From the NCBI RefSeq assembly GCF_001039355.2, contig NW_019776178.1, forward strand, positions 5,310 to 69,309: a DNA stretch of 64,000 bases, read 5' to 3'. Below are positions 28,540 through 40,390 of this stretch, one piece after another; positions within the stretch are counted from its first letter, which is position 1, and each line of letters starts with the position of its first letter. The notes under the pieces are model-generated. The model was not told where the DNA came from. It did no database searches and was given only the letters and a program-made list of their open reading frames with translations. This DNA comes from Lingula anatina (taxonomy: Eukaryota > Brachiopoda > Lingulata > Lingulida > Lingulidae). The position numbers were made by a program, and so were the translations under genes.

Positions 28540-29566
28540 TAACTTCAAGCAAATAAGTTGTATCCACCTAGAATATTCTCTTTACTCTCTGCGTTTGTTG
28601 CAGGCCCAAGTACGTACACTGGCGGAGCTATAGGCCCCTACATAAAGGATTTCGCAAAGCCTTTGCAATGAAAGGGTAGGGCTGGCACAAGGAAAAACTT
28701 TCAACTTCGCTTTGCTCGATAAATTTGAAGCTGTACACAATGACAATATTATTGTAAATGTTGGACGCGGTAATGTAAAAATGTTTTGTTTTTGCGTTTC
28801 ATTTTTTCTTATTTTTGAGGAATGGAGGAAATTTCGTAATAAAGTTAACGTTCTTATTGAATTCATTGAGTTTTTTTATTTTAATGAACGCATTGGAGAA
28901 CAAACATCATTTGCGGACTGAACCGGTCACCGACTATGGACTGTAGGGAGTCGGTTTTATTTTTTGAAAATAACGATTTGAACAGTATTAGAATTGACAA
29001 TTTATTATAATACATTTGACCAATACATGTACATATTTGAAAAATTGATTAATTAATAAAGCGTCCTTTACGGTAACTAAATATTAACTTTGGTCTGAAA
29101 TCGTTCTGTAATGTTGTAAGCTTAAGTTATAAAGTCGTCTACATATATGTAAAGAAGTGGATATATAGTTTGTTTCATGGAGTCGGCTGTAGAGTGGGCT
29201 ACTTCAAAATCAATCGTGAAACTTGTGGGACGCACTGAAGCAGCCGCAGTTTACAGCAGCTAGTCCTCTAGCCATTGTCAACAATATTGCGGACACTGCT
29301 GTTTGCAGTCAGAGGTCCCATCTCAAGCTGTTCTTCCGCCAACACTTCCTGTGATGACAAAAACGTTGCATATAATAAGTCATTAAACTACATCTCAATA
29401 TCATAAGCATGGAATGTTTAAGAATGTTTAAAGAAAATAAATTACACCTTTTCCATTGCATACACGTTATTTCGACTTATATGCATGTACAATTTGCTTG
29501 AAGTCCGTGAAGGTTCACTCTAATGGCGCTATTCCACACCGACTACCAATTCCACGAACAATTTAG

Positions 29567-29703
29567 AAATAAGTGGGGAATCGTGGGATTTTGCACATTT
29601 CTGGTAGAAGTCTTAGCCCTGTAGGATTCAGTTACAAACTGGTTAAGAAAGACTTAAGAATATTCGGGGGATTCTGCTTGAACAGTACGAATGTTGTCAA
29701 GAG
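29567..29703. repeat. Left arm of a 137-bp inverted repeat
   Basis: This segment is reverse-complementary to 30368-30504. Copy 2 of the duplication keeps only this single version (about 36420-36553), so the second arm is a new inverted copy made in copy 1. Confidence 0.85.
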
Positions 29704-30064
29704 ATAGTTATGATTTTTTAAAACGTTAGGAATATTTTACGAATATTAGTATTTAGTTAACAGAAAGCTAATTAAGGGTATTGTTACCCTTTATTATCAT
29801 CCAAATTCCGAAAATGAGTTTTTTTCTGCATCTAATTATTCAGTAATGCATCTGTCTTTGTGCTGATTAAAAAAAAAATAAAAATATAAAAAAACTCTCA
29901 AAAATATGAAATAACAGCGTTTATATTTTTTCGTTGCAATGTATAAGCATAGGCAACTCAAAGCTTTGATAGTCTATTTAACACCTTTCTATTTTGAGGT
30001 GAGATACAGTAGAAATCGGTATGGGACGTAACTTCACCCTTGAACAAAATTAAGTAAAAACCTG

Positions 30065-30367
30065 GGCCCAGTTTTATAAAGAACGTTTAGCACTAACCAG
30101 TGTTTAACTCTAACCGGTGGATAAATTCTCCTAAACCCTGATAAATGAAATTGTTTTATAAACAGTGTTTAAACAGTCCGTTAGTTAATTCACCTTTAAA
30201 TAAGTATTTTATCCAGTTAAACACTGGCCAGCTAACTGATTGGCTGTTTGAACACTGTATATGAAAAACAATTTAACCATCTTTTAGTTAATGGGTATTA
30301 GGAGAATTTATCCACTGGTTAGGCTTATACACTGGTTAGTGCTAAACGTCCTTTATAAAACTGGGCC
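30065..30367. mobile_element. 303-bp GGCCCAGTTTTATAAAG-ended inverted-repeat element
   Basis: The left end reads GGCCCAGTTTTATAAAG and the right end is its exact complement. The arms continue through GTTTAGCACTAACC and a matching GGTTAGTGCTAAAC. It is absent from copy 2 of the duplication. The right side abuts an inverted copy of local sequence, so no target duplication can be read. Confidence 0.75.
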
Positions 30368-30567
30368 TCTTGACAACATTCGTACTGTTCAAGCAGAATC
30401 CCCCGAATATTCTTAAGTCTTTCTTAACCAGTTTGTAACTGAATCCTACAGGGCTAAGACTTCTACCAGAAATGTGCAAAATCCCACGATTCCCCACTTA
30501 TTTTTATATAGCGAACCTTGGCGAAGAGCGAAGCGGTATCCCAAATCAGACCCGACCAAATCAGACC
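30368..30567. repeat. Inverted copy of local sequence plus short duplicate of a downstream intron
   Basis: 30368-30504 is the reverse complement of 29567-29703. 30508-30567 then matches about 32137-32190 (GCGAACCTTGGCGAAGAGCG), a segment in the kinase intron between the exons at 31951 and 32274. The whole stretch is missing from copy 2, so it arose by a complex rearrangement together with the adjacent element. Confidence 0.75.
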
Positions 30568-30744
30568 CGAATTTATCTATTCCTGTTCATGGCATTCGTA
30601 GTCGGTGTGGAACAGGGCTGTAGGGAAGCAGCGAGTATTTACTTTATAAGAAGCAGTCAGTGTCATAAAACCAGGCGTTACCTGAGCAATGTCTAAAATG
30701 GGAGAGGTGACCATATCGGTTGGAAAATTATTCACGTAGTAGTC

Positions 30745-30912
30745 CAGGGGCGGATTTAGGCCGTCTTCTGGGTCTTCTGGAAGACGGTCAGATTTTTAAC
30801 TTAACATTGACGGGTATCTAATTTTTTCTGTCGGAAGACGGTCAAAAATGGAGGATTGATCAACAAAGATAATTTGGAAGACTGTCAGAAAATATCTCTG
30901 GATCCGCCCCTG
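30745..30912. mobile_element. 168-bp CAGGGGCGGAT-ended element, copy B, inside a kinase exon
   Basis: Same family and length as 24800-24967, in opposite orientation. It is flanked by TAGTC at 30740-30744 and 30913-30917. Copy 2 of the duplication has the intact, empty site (one TAGTC) in the corresponding exon at about 37088-37093. Confidence 0.9.
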
Positions 30913-33900
30913 TAGTCACAGAGCCAACTGAAATTAAATTAATAAATGAATATAAAATTATAACAGACAAATGAATGTAGTGAATTATGGCTTTAAAAAG
31001 TTCAATAAAATTGCTAGCGATAAGGAGCCTTGAAGGAAGAAAAATAACATTGATAAATTTCCTACCGATGACTTAAAAGGCCAGTCATGTTGTCAATTCT
31101 TTGGTTCACGTTGCTGAAATGAAATGAATCAGTGCTGAAAGTTCAATATGAGACCAGTTGGGGATAATGGCAACTGAAGACAAACTATTTCTTCGGAGTA
31201 AGCAAGACTTATTTTAAAAAGTGCATTATGAATTTTTGTGTCTTTAGACAGGCCAATGCTACCCTAGGTTCTAGATTTCACTGTTGCCATCTCCATTTCA
31301 TATATAACCCATATCAGCAATACGGATACTGTAAAGCTACCCCATAAGGTATGAATAGTAAGCAAGCTAGCTTTATAGTGCCCTGACACTCAGGACAGCC
31401 AATGCTTAAAAGGCTATAGTTGATAGAGTTGTTCACGGCATTTCATTAAGGCATTTGCTTACCAGACTAATCTGTTAATCAGATCCCTGAAGACATGCTC
31501 TGTATCTGTGTAGATGATGGTGCCTTGGAGGATTTTCATTATGGCTTCTGCTCTAGTTGGCAACTCGGTCCAAAGTGGGTGTCTAAATAAATCGACTAAA
31601 GTTATATGTCTTCCAACACTTCCTACTTTTCTAAAACTATAAAGTTTTTTTTTTATTAGTGCTTAATTTTCAGGTTTCCTGTTCATACGACTTGGCGTAA
31701 TATTTTCTATCAGAACTATTGGCATGAATAACAGTTCAGTCATTATTCAAATAACTGCATCCTTTTTATTACCTTCCCTCCATCAATTCAAATAACAGGA
31801 CACCCAAGGCGTAATAGTCTGCCCTCCAAGAGGCGGCGCCATCCCTCAGCACCTCTGGAGTCATGTTTTTATATAGGGTGAAATTCATGAACTCCACTCC
31901 ATGGACACTCTCCCCGGCCTCATTTAAAGGGTGAACGGACCCCAAATCACACTGTAAGAAAGAAATCCGCATTTATAATTGAATGAAAAATGGAATTTTC
32001 TGGTTACCAAAAATGAAAACGCTGATTTCATCCAAAGTTTTTTTTATCAGTCTAATACAAAATCATATTTTTTACCAGTCATAACATGTTTTCATTCAGA
32101 TTGGTGACACATTACAGTTATTTTAGGTACGTAAAAGCGAACCTTGGCGAAGAGCGAAGCGGTATCCCAAATCAGACCCGACCAAGGAAAGTCGCAAGGC
32201 AAGAAGAGAGAAATAACCTGAATTTATTTACTCAGAGAGACAAAACTAAGCCACAACAAAGCGAACATCTTACTAGTTTAGGGATCCCGTGCACACTTAT
32301 CAACACGTTATTCGTTTTTATATCAAAGTGAGCAACGCTCCGTTGGTGCAAGTGCCCAATAGCCATACAGACACAAGTGGCTACATACTTCACCATCTGA
32401 AGAGGAACTTCGTCCCTAAGAAATAAATAAAATCAACTGTCAGTATGATATTTTTGTTAGCATTAATGGAAATATATTTTGTTGAATAACGCTTTTTTAA
32501 GAAATAGCTATTTTAAGGATCGAACAAGATAAAATCAGAAAAAAAATGAAAGGATTGTTTAAAGAAATGGAAGTAATGTTATTACTTACAAGAATGTTTC
32601 CCAATACTCCCGGAGAATGTCCAGGTCCATTGGACATAACTCCGACAACAGGACGGGAAAACCCCGTCGTAAGTCGAATGAGTGAACAAGTCTGGAACGG
32701 AAATTTCTCATATCAGACTGAGATTAACTAAATCGGGTGGACGAAAGTTTCTGAACCTGTACAGAGTAATTTCTCATTGTATGATAACTAATTGAGATTT
32801 TACAGTTACTGGTTTATGACGGTTTTATCCGTCCAGTATGTATTTATTCTCATTCAATTTATTATAATGGTATTGTGAAATATGTTGATAATCTAAGTGC
32901 CAAGTTTTTAACGAGATAAAGAGATTATTATTTGGCGTATTTCATAAAAGACACCCGTGTTTCATAGGTATGTAAGCTTACAAATTAATCAACATATTAA
33001 ATTGTTTGTATTTAACTGATAAACAACCTTAAGATAAATTTGCTGTCTATCCTCTTCATATAAGAAACTTCTCTGTAGATGGACCTTGCATAGGCCTCGG
33101 AGGTTGGCACCTTTAATGCCAGGTTGTTTTTAAACTAAACGTAAAATATTTCGGTTAGTGGAATGTTACATCCGTAAATAATAATAGCAAGGATAAACTG
33201 GTTTCATCACTAAATCACTGTAAACATATTGTTCTGCTGCTACTGCTTAAAATATCTAAAAAATACATAATAACTGTCATGTCTGTGTGTACCAATGCTA
33301 CTACATGTATTATAGCTACTACCGCTATCCCAGTAACACCTTCGTTTGTTTATCACGATAAGTTCAATACCTTGTATACTGCACCGAATCCTCCACCTCC
33401 CAAAATCGGAAGCATCGTGTCTTCCTTCCAAAAAAGAGCCCGAACCTTAAGCATTGAATAAAGGGAAATCGATAAAAAGTGCAAAACTCTAGACTTAAAT
33501 TTGCATTTATCTGAGCATATCCTAGATATGAAATGATTGAAACTTCACTCTTAGTTACCAAGACAAATTGAATGTTCTTGGCAAGTGAAATTATCAAATT
33601 TAGTTAAATAGATGGTTAAATAAAATGGACCGATTACATCTAAAACTTAACTTTAAAGACACCCCATGGAATCTTATTTTGATTTATAATCTTGAACAAA
33701 GTAACAATGGCCGTAAAGGGGTTGATGCACAGATATATTGGTACCAACAGTTTTTCGATTTTTGTTCTGCTAAAAAGCAATATCTTACCTCGTTTTCGAG
33801 TCTGAATGTTTCTCTGTGAAAAAAGTACATGTAACTGTATTTCATGCCTAAAAAGGCCATATGTGACGCAACTATCATCGTGTATATAGTCTATTTTACT

Positions 33901-34217
33901 CGAAAGAAAATCGCCGTAATCACTTCGCTTTCGAGCAGCATATCTCCAGTAGCTTTTGTGTTACCTGGTAACGTCGGCACGGGCCAATGACGTCACAATA
34001 TGTTTTGCCTTTTAAGGATATATTTATCACGTGAAATATGCATGGGAAATGGAAAATGGGCGTTTTTTCATGGAGACAGTTGTAAAGTTGAAAGTATATT
34101 GCTACTGCCCATAGTGACAATGATTTTAATAAACGCAATATTCTTTACCGACTTGTAACTTGCTTGCTTACATTTCTTTTGAAGTAATATTAAATTCTCT
34201 ATTTTAAAAAGAAAAAA

Positions 34218-34791
34218 CTCTGTTCAGCGGTGCGTTAATTAGAAGATCTTCCCCACTGTTAATAAATGGAAAGGGCTATTAAGCTGTATATAAATACGTA
34301 TGACTTAAAAGTCAGTATAGATCAGCAAGATTTAAAATTAATAATGTAGTGTATATTGAAAAAGAATACCAGAAAGTTTCGAAAATACGACCCTAGAGTG
34401 GCTGAAAGAAAGTTTATTTTGTGGGAAATAATGACGCGATGAAAATTTCAAATAATAATAAATTTAAATATTAATAGCATGGAAAGTTTATTGCTTTTAT
34501 CAACTTTCGCACAATTGTTAGACACAGCCTCCTGAGTAAGTTACTCATTCACGTATAGGTCTATCATTTTAAGTTTAGGCCTACTATGTGAAAAAGAGAC
34601 AAGATACCAGGATTATCAACGAACTAAGTGAATGTCCTTCTTGGGAGTTCAACCCCCTTGATAAAACAGAAGGCTGCGAATTGTTTTGCAGGGGCGGATC
34701 CAGGGCTCCGTATCTCGAAAGGTTCGCTATGTTGCGCACGTGCGTTAGTGTCTCGATTCCATAACCGATTCTATTTCGAGATACGGGGCCA
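34218..34791. other. Spacer between the two duplication copies
   Basis: No coding exon seen. It contains a CAGGGGCGGATCCAGG end fragment at about 34690 and a GGCTCCGTATCTCGAAA inverted-repeat element at 34704-34790, whose right end coincides with the start of duplication copy 2. Confidence 0.6.
34704..34790. repeat. GGCYCCGTATCTCGAAA inverted-repeat element, copy 3
   Basis: The left end GGCTCCGTATCTCGAAA pairs with TTTCGAGATACGGGGCC at the right. It is about 87 bp and non-coding. The same end type is seen at 13963-14110 and 17299-17446. Confidence 0.65.
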
Positions 34792-34905
34792 TGGTATACC
34801 AGTGACACATTAGTATTTTCATGCTATTGGACTCACAATTATGCAATGACATTATAATTTTGTTGTGATAACGCGATCGTTACTCTCGACCAGCTGATCT
34901 ATCTA

Positions 34906-34908
<3 letters not shown>

Positions 34909-34960
<52 letters not shown>
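34909..34960. repeat. (AT)n microsatellite
   Basis: An AT array present in duplication copy 2 only. Copy 1 has a short GTATGTACATATCATATGTA at the same place. Confidence 0.9.
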
Positions 34961-34964
<4 letters not shown>

Positions 34965-35090
34965 GAGGACCGGGGTTGACTTACATATGTATGTAAATGA
35001 CTGTACGATTACACTTTGAAACTGTTCGCTGTTAATGTTACAAAATGAAACCATTTTCTCCACGTTACAATAAAACACAGATAACCAAAC

Positions 35091-35127
35091 CTGGTCGACT
35101 CCTTAAAATAACGTGATGATTTTGCAT
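35091..35127 (-). pseudogene. Orphan duplicate of PTGR2 coding exon 1
   Basis: The 37-nt exon (ATG to the GTTTGG donor) is intact and encodes the same 12 residues plus a split codon as the real exon at 27995-28031, with the donor preserved. No other PTGR2 exons lie in duplication copy 2. It is a fragment unless it is used as a distal alternative first exon for the gene at 24567. Confidence 0.85.
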
Positions 35128-36088
35128 GTTCTCCGTTTCGTGTGGGAAGAAATTTCCGCTAGAGGGCGTTTCGATCATAACACAGTATCGCACCGCTAGG
35201 TGTGCTCACGTACTCTCACGTACAAGATTGATAACGTGCGCCAAACTTCGTTATCTGAACACTCAGAACACTGAACGATGTGCCTACAAAAATGCCCTGT
35301 TTATTTTCATCAAGAAATGTAAATACAATGAATTAAAAAAAATTACAGTGGTTATTTAACTTCAAGCAAATAAGTTGTATCCACCTAGAATATTCTTTTA
35401 CTCTCTGCGTTTGTTGCAGGCCCAAGTACGTACACTAGCGGAGCTATAGGCCCCTACATAAAGGATTTCGCAAAGCCTTTGCAATGAAAGGGTAGGGCTG
35501 GCACAAGGAAAAACTTTCAACTTCGCTTTGCTCGATAAATTTGAAGCTGTACACAATGACAATATTATTGTAAATGTTGGACGCGGTAATGTAAAAATGT
35601 TTTGTTTTTGCGTTTCATTTTTTCTTATTTTTGAGGAATGGAGGAAATTTCGTAATAAAGTTAACGTTCTTATTGAATTCATTGAGTTTTTTTATTTTAA
35701 TGAACGCATTGGAGAACAAACATCATTTGCGGACTGAACCGGTCACCGACTATGGACTGTAGGGAGTCGGTTTTATTTTTTGAAAATAACGATTTGAACA
35801 GTATTAGAATTGACAATTTATTATAATACATTTGACTAATACATGTACATATTTGAAAAATTGATTAATTAATAAAGCGTCCTTTACGGTAACTAAATAT
35901 TAACTTTGGTCTGAAATCGTTCTGTAATGTTGTAAGCTTAAGTTATAAAGTCGTCTACATATATGTAAAGAAGTGGATATATAGTTTGTTTCATGGAGTC
36001 GGCTGTAGAGTGGGCTACTTCAAAATGAAACGTGAAATTAAACTTGTGGGACGCATTGAAGCAGCCGTAGTTTACAGCAGCTAGTTCT

Positions 36089-39000
36089 CTAGCCATTGTC
36101 AACAATATTGCGGACACTGCTGTTTGCAGTCAGAGGTCCCATCTCAAGCTGTTCTTCCGCCAACACTTCCTGTAATGACAAAAACGTTGCATATAATAAG
36201 TCATTAAACTACATCTCAATATCATAAGCATGGAATGTTTAAGAATGTTTAAAGAAAATAAAAATTACACCTTTTCCATTGCATACACGTAGGCTATGGA
36301 GGAGCTGACATTTGGTTATTTCGACTTATATGCATGTACAATTTGCTTGAAGTCCGTGAAGGTTCACTCTAATGGCGCTATTCCACACCGACTACCAATT
36401 CTACGAACAATTTAGAAATTAGTGGGGAATCGTGGGATTTTGCACATTTCTGGTAGAAGTCTTGGCCCTGTAGGATTCAGTTACAAATTGGTTAAGAAAG
36501 ACTTAAGAATATTCGGGGGATTCTGCTTGAACAGTACGAATGTTGTCAAGAGATAGTTATGATTTTTTAAAACGTTAGGAATACTTTACGAATATTAGTA
36601 TTTAGTTAACAGAAAGCTAATTAAGGATATTGTTACCCTTTATTATCATCCAAATTCCGAAAATGAGTTTTTTACTGCATCTAATTATTCAATAATGCAT
36701 CTGTCTTTGTGCTGATTTAAAAAAATAAAAAAATAAAAAAAACTCTCAAAAATATAAATAGGCCCTAACAGCGTTTATATTTTTTCGTTGCAATGTATAA
36801 GCATAGGCAACTCAAAGCTTTGATAGTCTATTTAACACCTTTCTATTTGGAGGTGAGGTACAGTAGAAATAGGTATGGGACGTAACTTCACCCTCGAACA
36901 AAATTAAGTAAAAACCTGGAATTTATCTATTCCTGTTCATGGCATTCGTAGTCGGTGTGGAACAGGGCTGTAGGAAGCAGCGAGTATTCACTTTATTAGA
37001 AGCAGTCAGTGTCATAAAACCAGGCGTTACCTGAGCAATGTCTAAAATGGGAGAGGTGACCATATCGGTTGGAAAATTATTCACGTAGTAGTCACAGAGC
37101 CAACTGAAATTGAATTAATAAATGAATATAAAACTATAACAGACAAATGAATGTAGTGAACTATGGCTTTAAAAAGTTCAATAAAATTGCTAGCGATAAG
37201 GAGCCTTGAAGGAAGAAAAATAACATTGATAAATTTCCTACCGATGACTTAAAAGGCCAGTCATGTTGTCAATTCTTTGGTTCACGTTGCTGAAATGAAA
37301 TGAATCAGTGCTGAAAGTTCAATATGAGACCAGTTGGGGATAATGGCAACTGAAGACAAACTATTTCTTCGGAGTAAGCAAGACTTATTTTAAAAAGTGC
37401 ATTATTAATTTTTGTGTCTTTAGACAGGCCAATGCTACCCTAGGTTCCAGATTTCACTATTGCCATCTCCATTTCATATATAACCCATATCAGCAATACG
37501 GATACTGTAAAGCTACCCCATAAGGTATGTAAGTAAGCAAGCTAGCTTTATAGTGCCCTGACACTCAGGACAGCCAATGCTTAAAAGGCTAGTGATAAAT
37601 TTGTTCACGGCATTTCATTAAGGCATTTGCTTACCAGACTAATCTGTTAATCAGATCCCTGAAGACATGCTCTGTATCTGTGTAGATGATGGTGCCTTGG
37701 AGGATTTTCATTATGGCTTCTGCTCTAGTTGGCAACTCGGTCCAAAGTGGGTGTCTAAATAAATCGACTAGAGTTATATGTCTTCCAACACTTCCTACTT
37801 TTCTAAAACTATAAAGTTTTTTTAAATTAGTGCTTAATTTTCAGGTTTCCTGTTCATACGACTTGCAGCTACAAAGAAAAGGGTGTTATTTTGGCGTAAT
37901 ATTTTCTATCAGAACTATTGGCATGAATAACAGTTCAGTCATTATTCACATAACTGCATTCTTTTTATTACCTTCCCTCCATCAATTCAAATAACAGGAC
38001 ACCCAAGGCGTAATAGTCTGCTCTCCAAGAGACGGCGCCACCCCTCAGCACCTCTGGGGTCATGTTTTTATAGAGGGTGAAATTCATGAACTCCACTCCG
38101 TGTATACTCTCCCCGGCCTCATTTAAAGGGTGAACGGACCCCAAATCACACTGTAAGAAAGAAATCCGCATTTATAATTGAATGAAAAATGGAATTTTCT
38201 GGTTACCAAAAATGAAAAGGCTGATTACACATCCAAAGTTTTTATCAGTCTAATACAAAATCATATTTTTTACCAGTCATAACATGTTTTTATTCAGATT
38301 GGTGACACATTACAGTTATTTTAGGTACGTAAAAGCGAGCCTTGGCGAAAAGCGAAGCGGTATCCCAAATCAGACCCGACCAAGGAAAGTCGCAAGGCAA
38401 GAAGAGAGAAATAACCTGAATTTATTTGCTCGGAGAGACAAAACTAAACCACAACAAAGCGAACATCTTACTAGTTTGGGGATCCCGTGCACACTTATCA
38501 ACACGTTATTCGTTTTTATATCAAAATGGGCTACGCTCCGTTGGTGCAAGTGCCCAATAGCCATACAGACACAAGTGGCTACATACTTCACCATCTGAAG
38601 AGGAACTTCGTCCCTAAGAAATAAATAAAACCAACTGTCAGTATGATATTTTTGTTAACATTCAGGGGAAAACATTTTGTTGGATAACGCATTTTTATGA
38701 AATAGACATTTTTAGGATCGAACAAGATAAAATCAGAAAAAAATGAAAGGATTGCTTAAAGAAATGAAAGTAATGTTATTACTTACAAGAATGTTTCCCA
38801 ATACTCCCGGAGAATGTCCAGGTCCATTGGACATAACTCCGACAACAGGACGGGAAATCCACGTCGTAAGTCGAATGAGTGAACATGTCTGGAACGGAAA
38901 TTTCTCATATCAGACTGAGATTAACTAAATCGGGTTGACGAAAGATTCTGAACCTGTACAGAGTAATTTCTCATTGTATGATAAATAATTGAGATTTTAC

Positions 39001-40039
39001 AGTTTATGACGGTTTTATCCGTCCAGTATGTATTTATTCTCATTCAATTTATTATAATGGTATTGTGAAATATGTTGATAATCTAAGTGCCAAACTTTTA
39101 ACGAGGTAAAGAGATTATTATTTGGCGTATTTCATAAAAGACACCCGTGTTTCATAGGTATGTAAGCAAATTAATAAACATATTAAATTGTTTGTATTTA
39201 ACTGATAAACAACCTTAAGATAAATTTGCTGTCTATCCTCTTCATAAAAGAAACTTCTCTGTAGATGGACCTTGCATAGGCCTCGGAGGTTGGTACCTTT
39301 AATGCCAGGTCGTTTTTAAACTAAACGTAAAATATTTCGGTTAGTGGAATGTCACATCCGTAAATAACGATAGCAAAGATAAACTGGCTTCCTTACTAAA
39401 TCACTGTAAACATATTGTTCTGCTGCTACTGCTTAAATATCTAAAAATACATAATAACTGTCATGTCTGTGTGTACCAATGCTTCTGTTATTGCTACTCC
39501 AGCTTTCCCAGTATCACTTTCGTTTGTTTATCACGATAAGTTCAATACCTTGTATACTGCACCGAATCCTCCACCTCCCAAAATCGGAAGCATCGTGTCT
39601 TCCTTCCAAAAAAGAGCCCGAACCTTAAGCATTGAATAAAGGGAAATCGATAAAAAGTGCAAAACTCTAGACTTAAATTTGCTTTTATCTGAGCATACCT
39701 ATAGATGAAATAATTGAAACTTCGCTCTTAGTTACCAAGACAAATTGAATCTTCTTGGCGAGTGAAATTATCAAAATTAGTAAAATAAAATGGCCCGATT
39801 ACTTCTTAAACTAAACTTTAAAGACGCCCCATGGAATCTTATTTTGATTAATAAGAACAAAGCAACAATGGTTGTAAAGGGATTGATGCACAGATATATT
39901 GGTACCATCAGTTTTTCGATTTTTGTTCTGCTAAAAAGCAACATCTTACCTCGTTTTCGAGTCTGAATGTTTCTCTGTGAAAAATATACATGTAACTGTA
40001 TTTCATGCCTAAAAAGGCCAAATGTGACGCAACTATCAT
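36089..40039 (-). CDS. Divergent protein kinase, copy 2, intact reading frame
   Basis: Proposed exons in transcript order: 40039-39950, 39623-39549, 39320-39214, 38888-38787, 38613-38472, 38150-37972, 37802-37635, 37103-37031, 36169-36089 (TAG). Exon lengths match copy 1 except for the uninterrupted 73-nt penultimate exon. The total is about 338 residues, hardly more than one kinase domain. Motifs: LGGGGFGAVYK, LALKV, YREVSYMKR, HFDIKTNNVLI, DLG, MTPEVL and ADYYALGVLLFELMEG, followed by HPLWTELPTRAEAIMKILQG. The ADYYALGVLLFEL block recalls AGC kinases, but the activation segment is short and the HRD, DFG and APE signatures are all changed. The first exon (MIVASHLAFLG...) is the least certain; a start at the ATG at 39630-39632 is the alternative. 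Catalytic Lys, Asp and Asn are present, so activity is possible. Confidence 0.78.
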
Positions 40040-40390
40040 CGTGTATATAGTCTATTTTACTCGAAAGAAAATCGCCGTAATCACTTCGCTTGCGCGCAGC
40101 ATATCTCCAGTAACTTTTATGTTACCTGGTAACGTCGGCACGGGCCAATGACGTCACAATATGTTTTGCCTTTTAAGGATATATTTATCACGTGAAATAT
40201 GCATGCACCCTAAATGGGAAATGGGCGTTTTTTCGTGGAGACAGTTATATGAGGTTGAAAGTATATTGTTACTGCCCATAGTGACAAATGGTTTTAATAA
40301 ACGCAATATTCTATACCGACTTGTAACTTGCTTGCTTACATTTCTTTCGATTTGAAGAAATATTGAAATTCTCTATTTTAAAAAGAAAAG

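Larger units (their letters stand above)
29268..33878 (-). pseudogene. Divergent protein kinase, copy 1, disrupted by a DNA element
   Basis: Proposed exons in transcript order: 33878-33789, 33445-33371, 33134-33028, 32691-32590, 32415-32274, 31951-31773, 31630-31463, 30927-30682, 29348-29268. Kinase landmarks are present: glycine loop LGGGGFGAVYK, beta-3 lysine in LALKV, helix C Glu in YREVSYMKR, catalytic loop HFDIKTNNVLI (HFD instead of HRD), DLG instead of DFG, TPE instead of APE, and WRADYYALGVLLFELMEG in lobe C. The penultimate exon contains a 168-bp element plus a 5-bp target duplication. Reading into it gives a stop at 30885-30887, removing about 45 C-terminal residues downstream of the kinase core. 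The protein may therefore be truncated but catalytic rather than dead. The gene lies directly upstream of PTGR2 on the same strand. No close family could be named. Confidence 0.75.
34792..40390. repeat. Segmental duplication, copy 2 (about 5.6 kb)
   Basis: Direct repeat of 27739-34217. It lacks the three insertions of copy 1 but has its own AT microsatellite at 34909-34960 and small indels. It carries PTGR2 exon 1 and a full kinase gene in the same order and orientation. Confidence 0.93.

Noticed and set aside
28582-28866. 94-codon minus-strand frame repeated identically at 35398-35682
   Set aside because: Its identity in both places is due to the segmental duplication. It lies downstream of the kinase stop, has no recognisable domain and overlaps other open frames.
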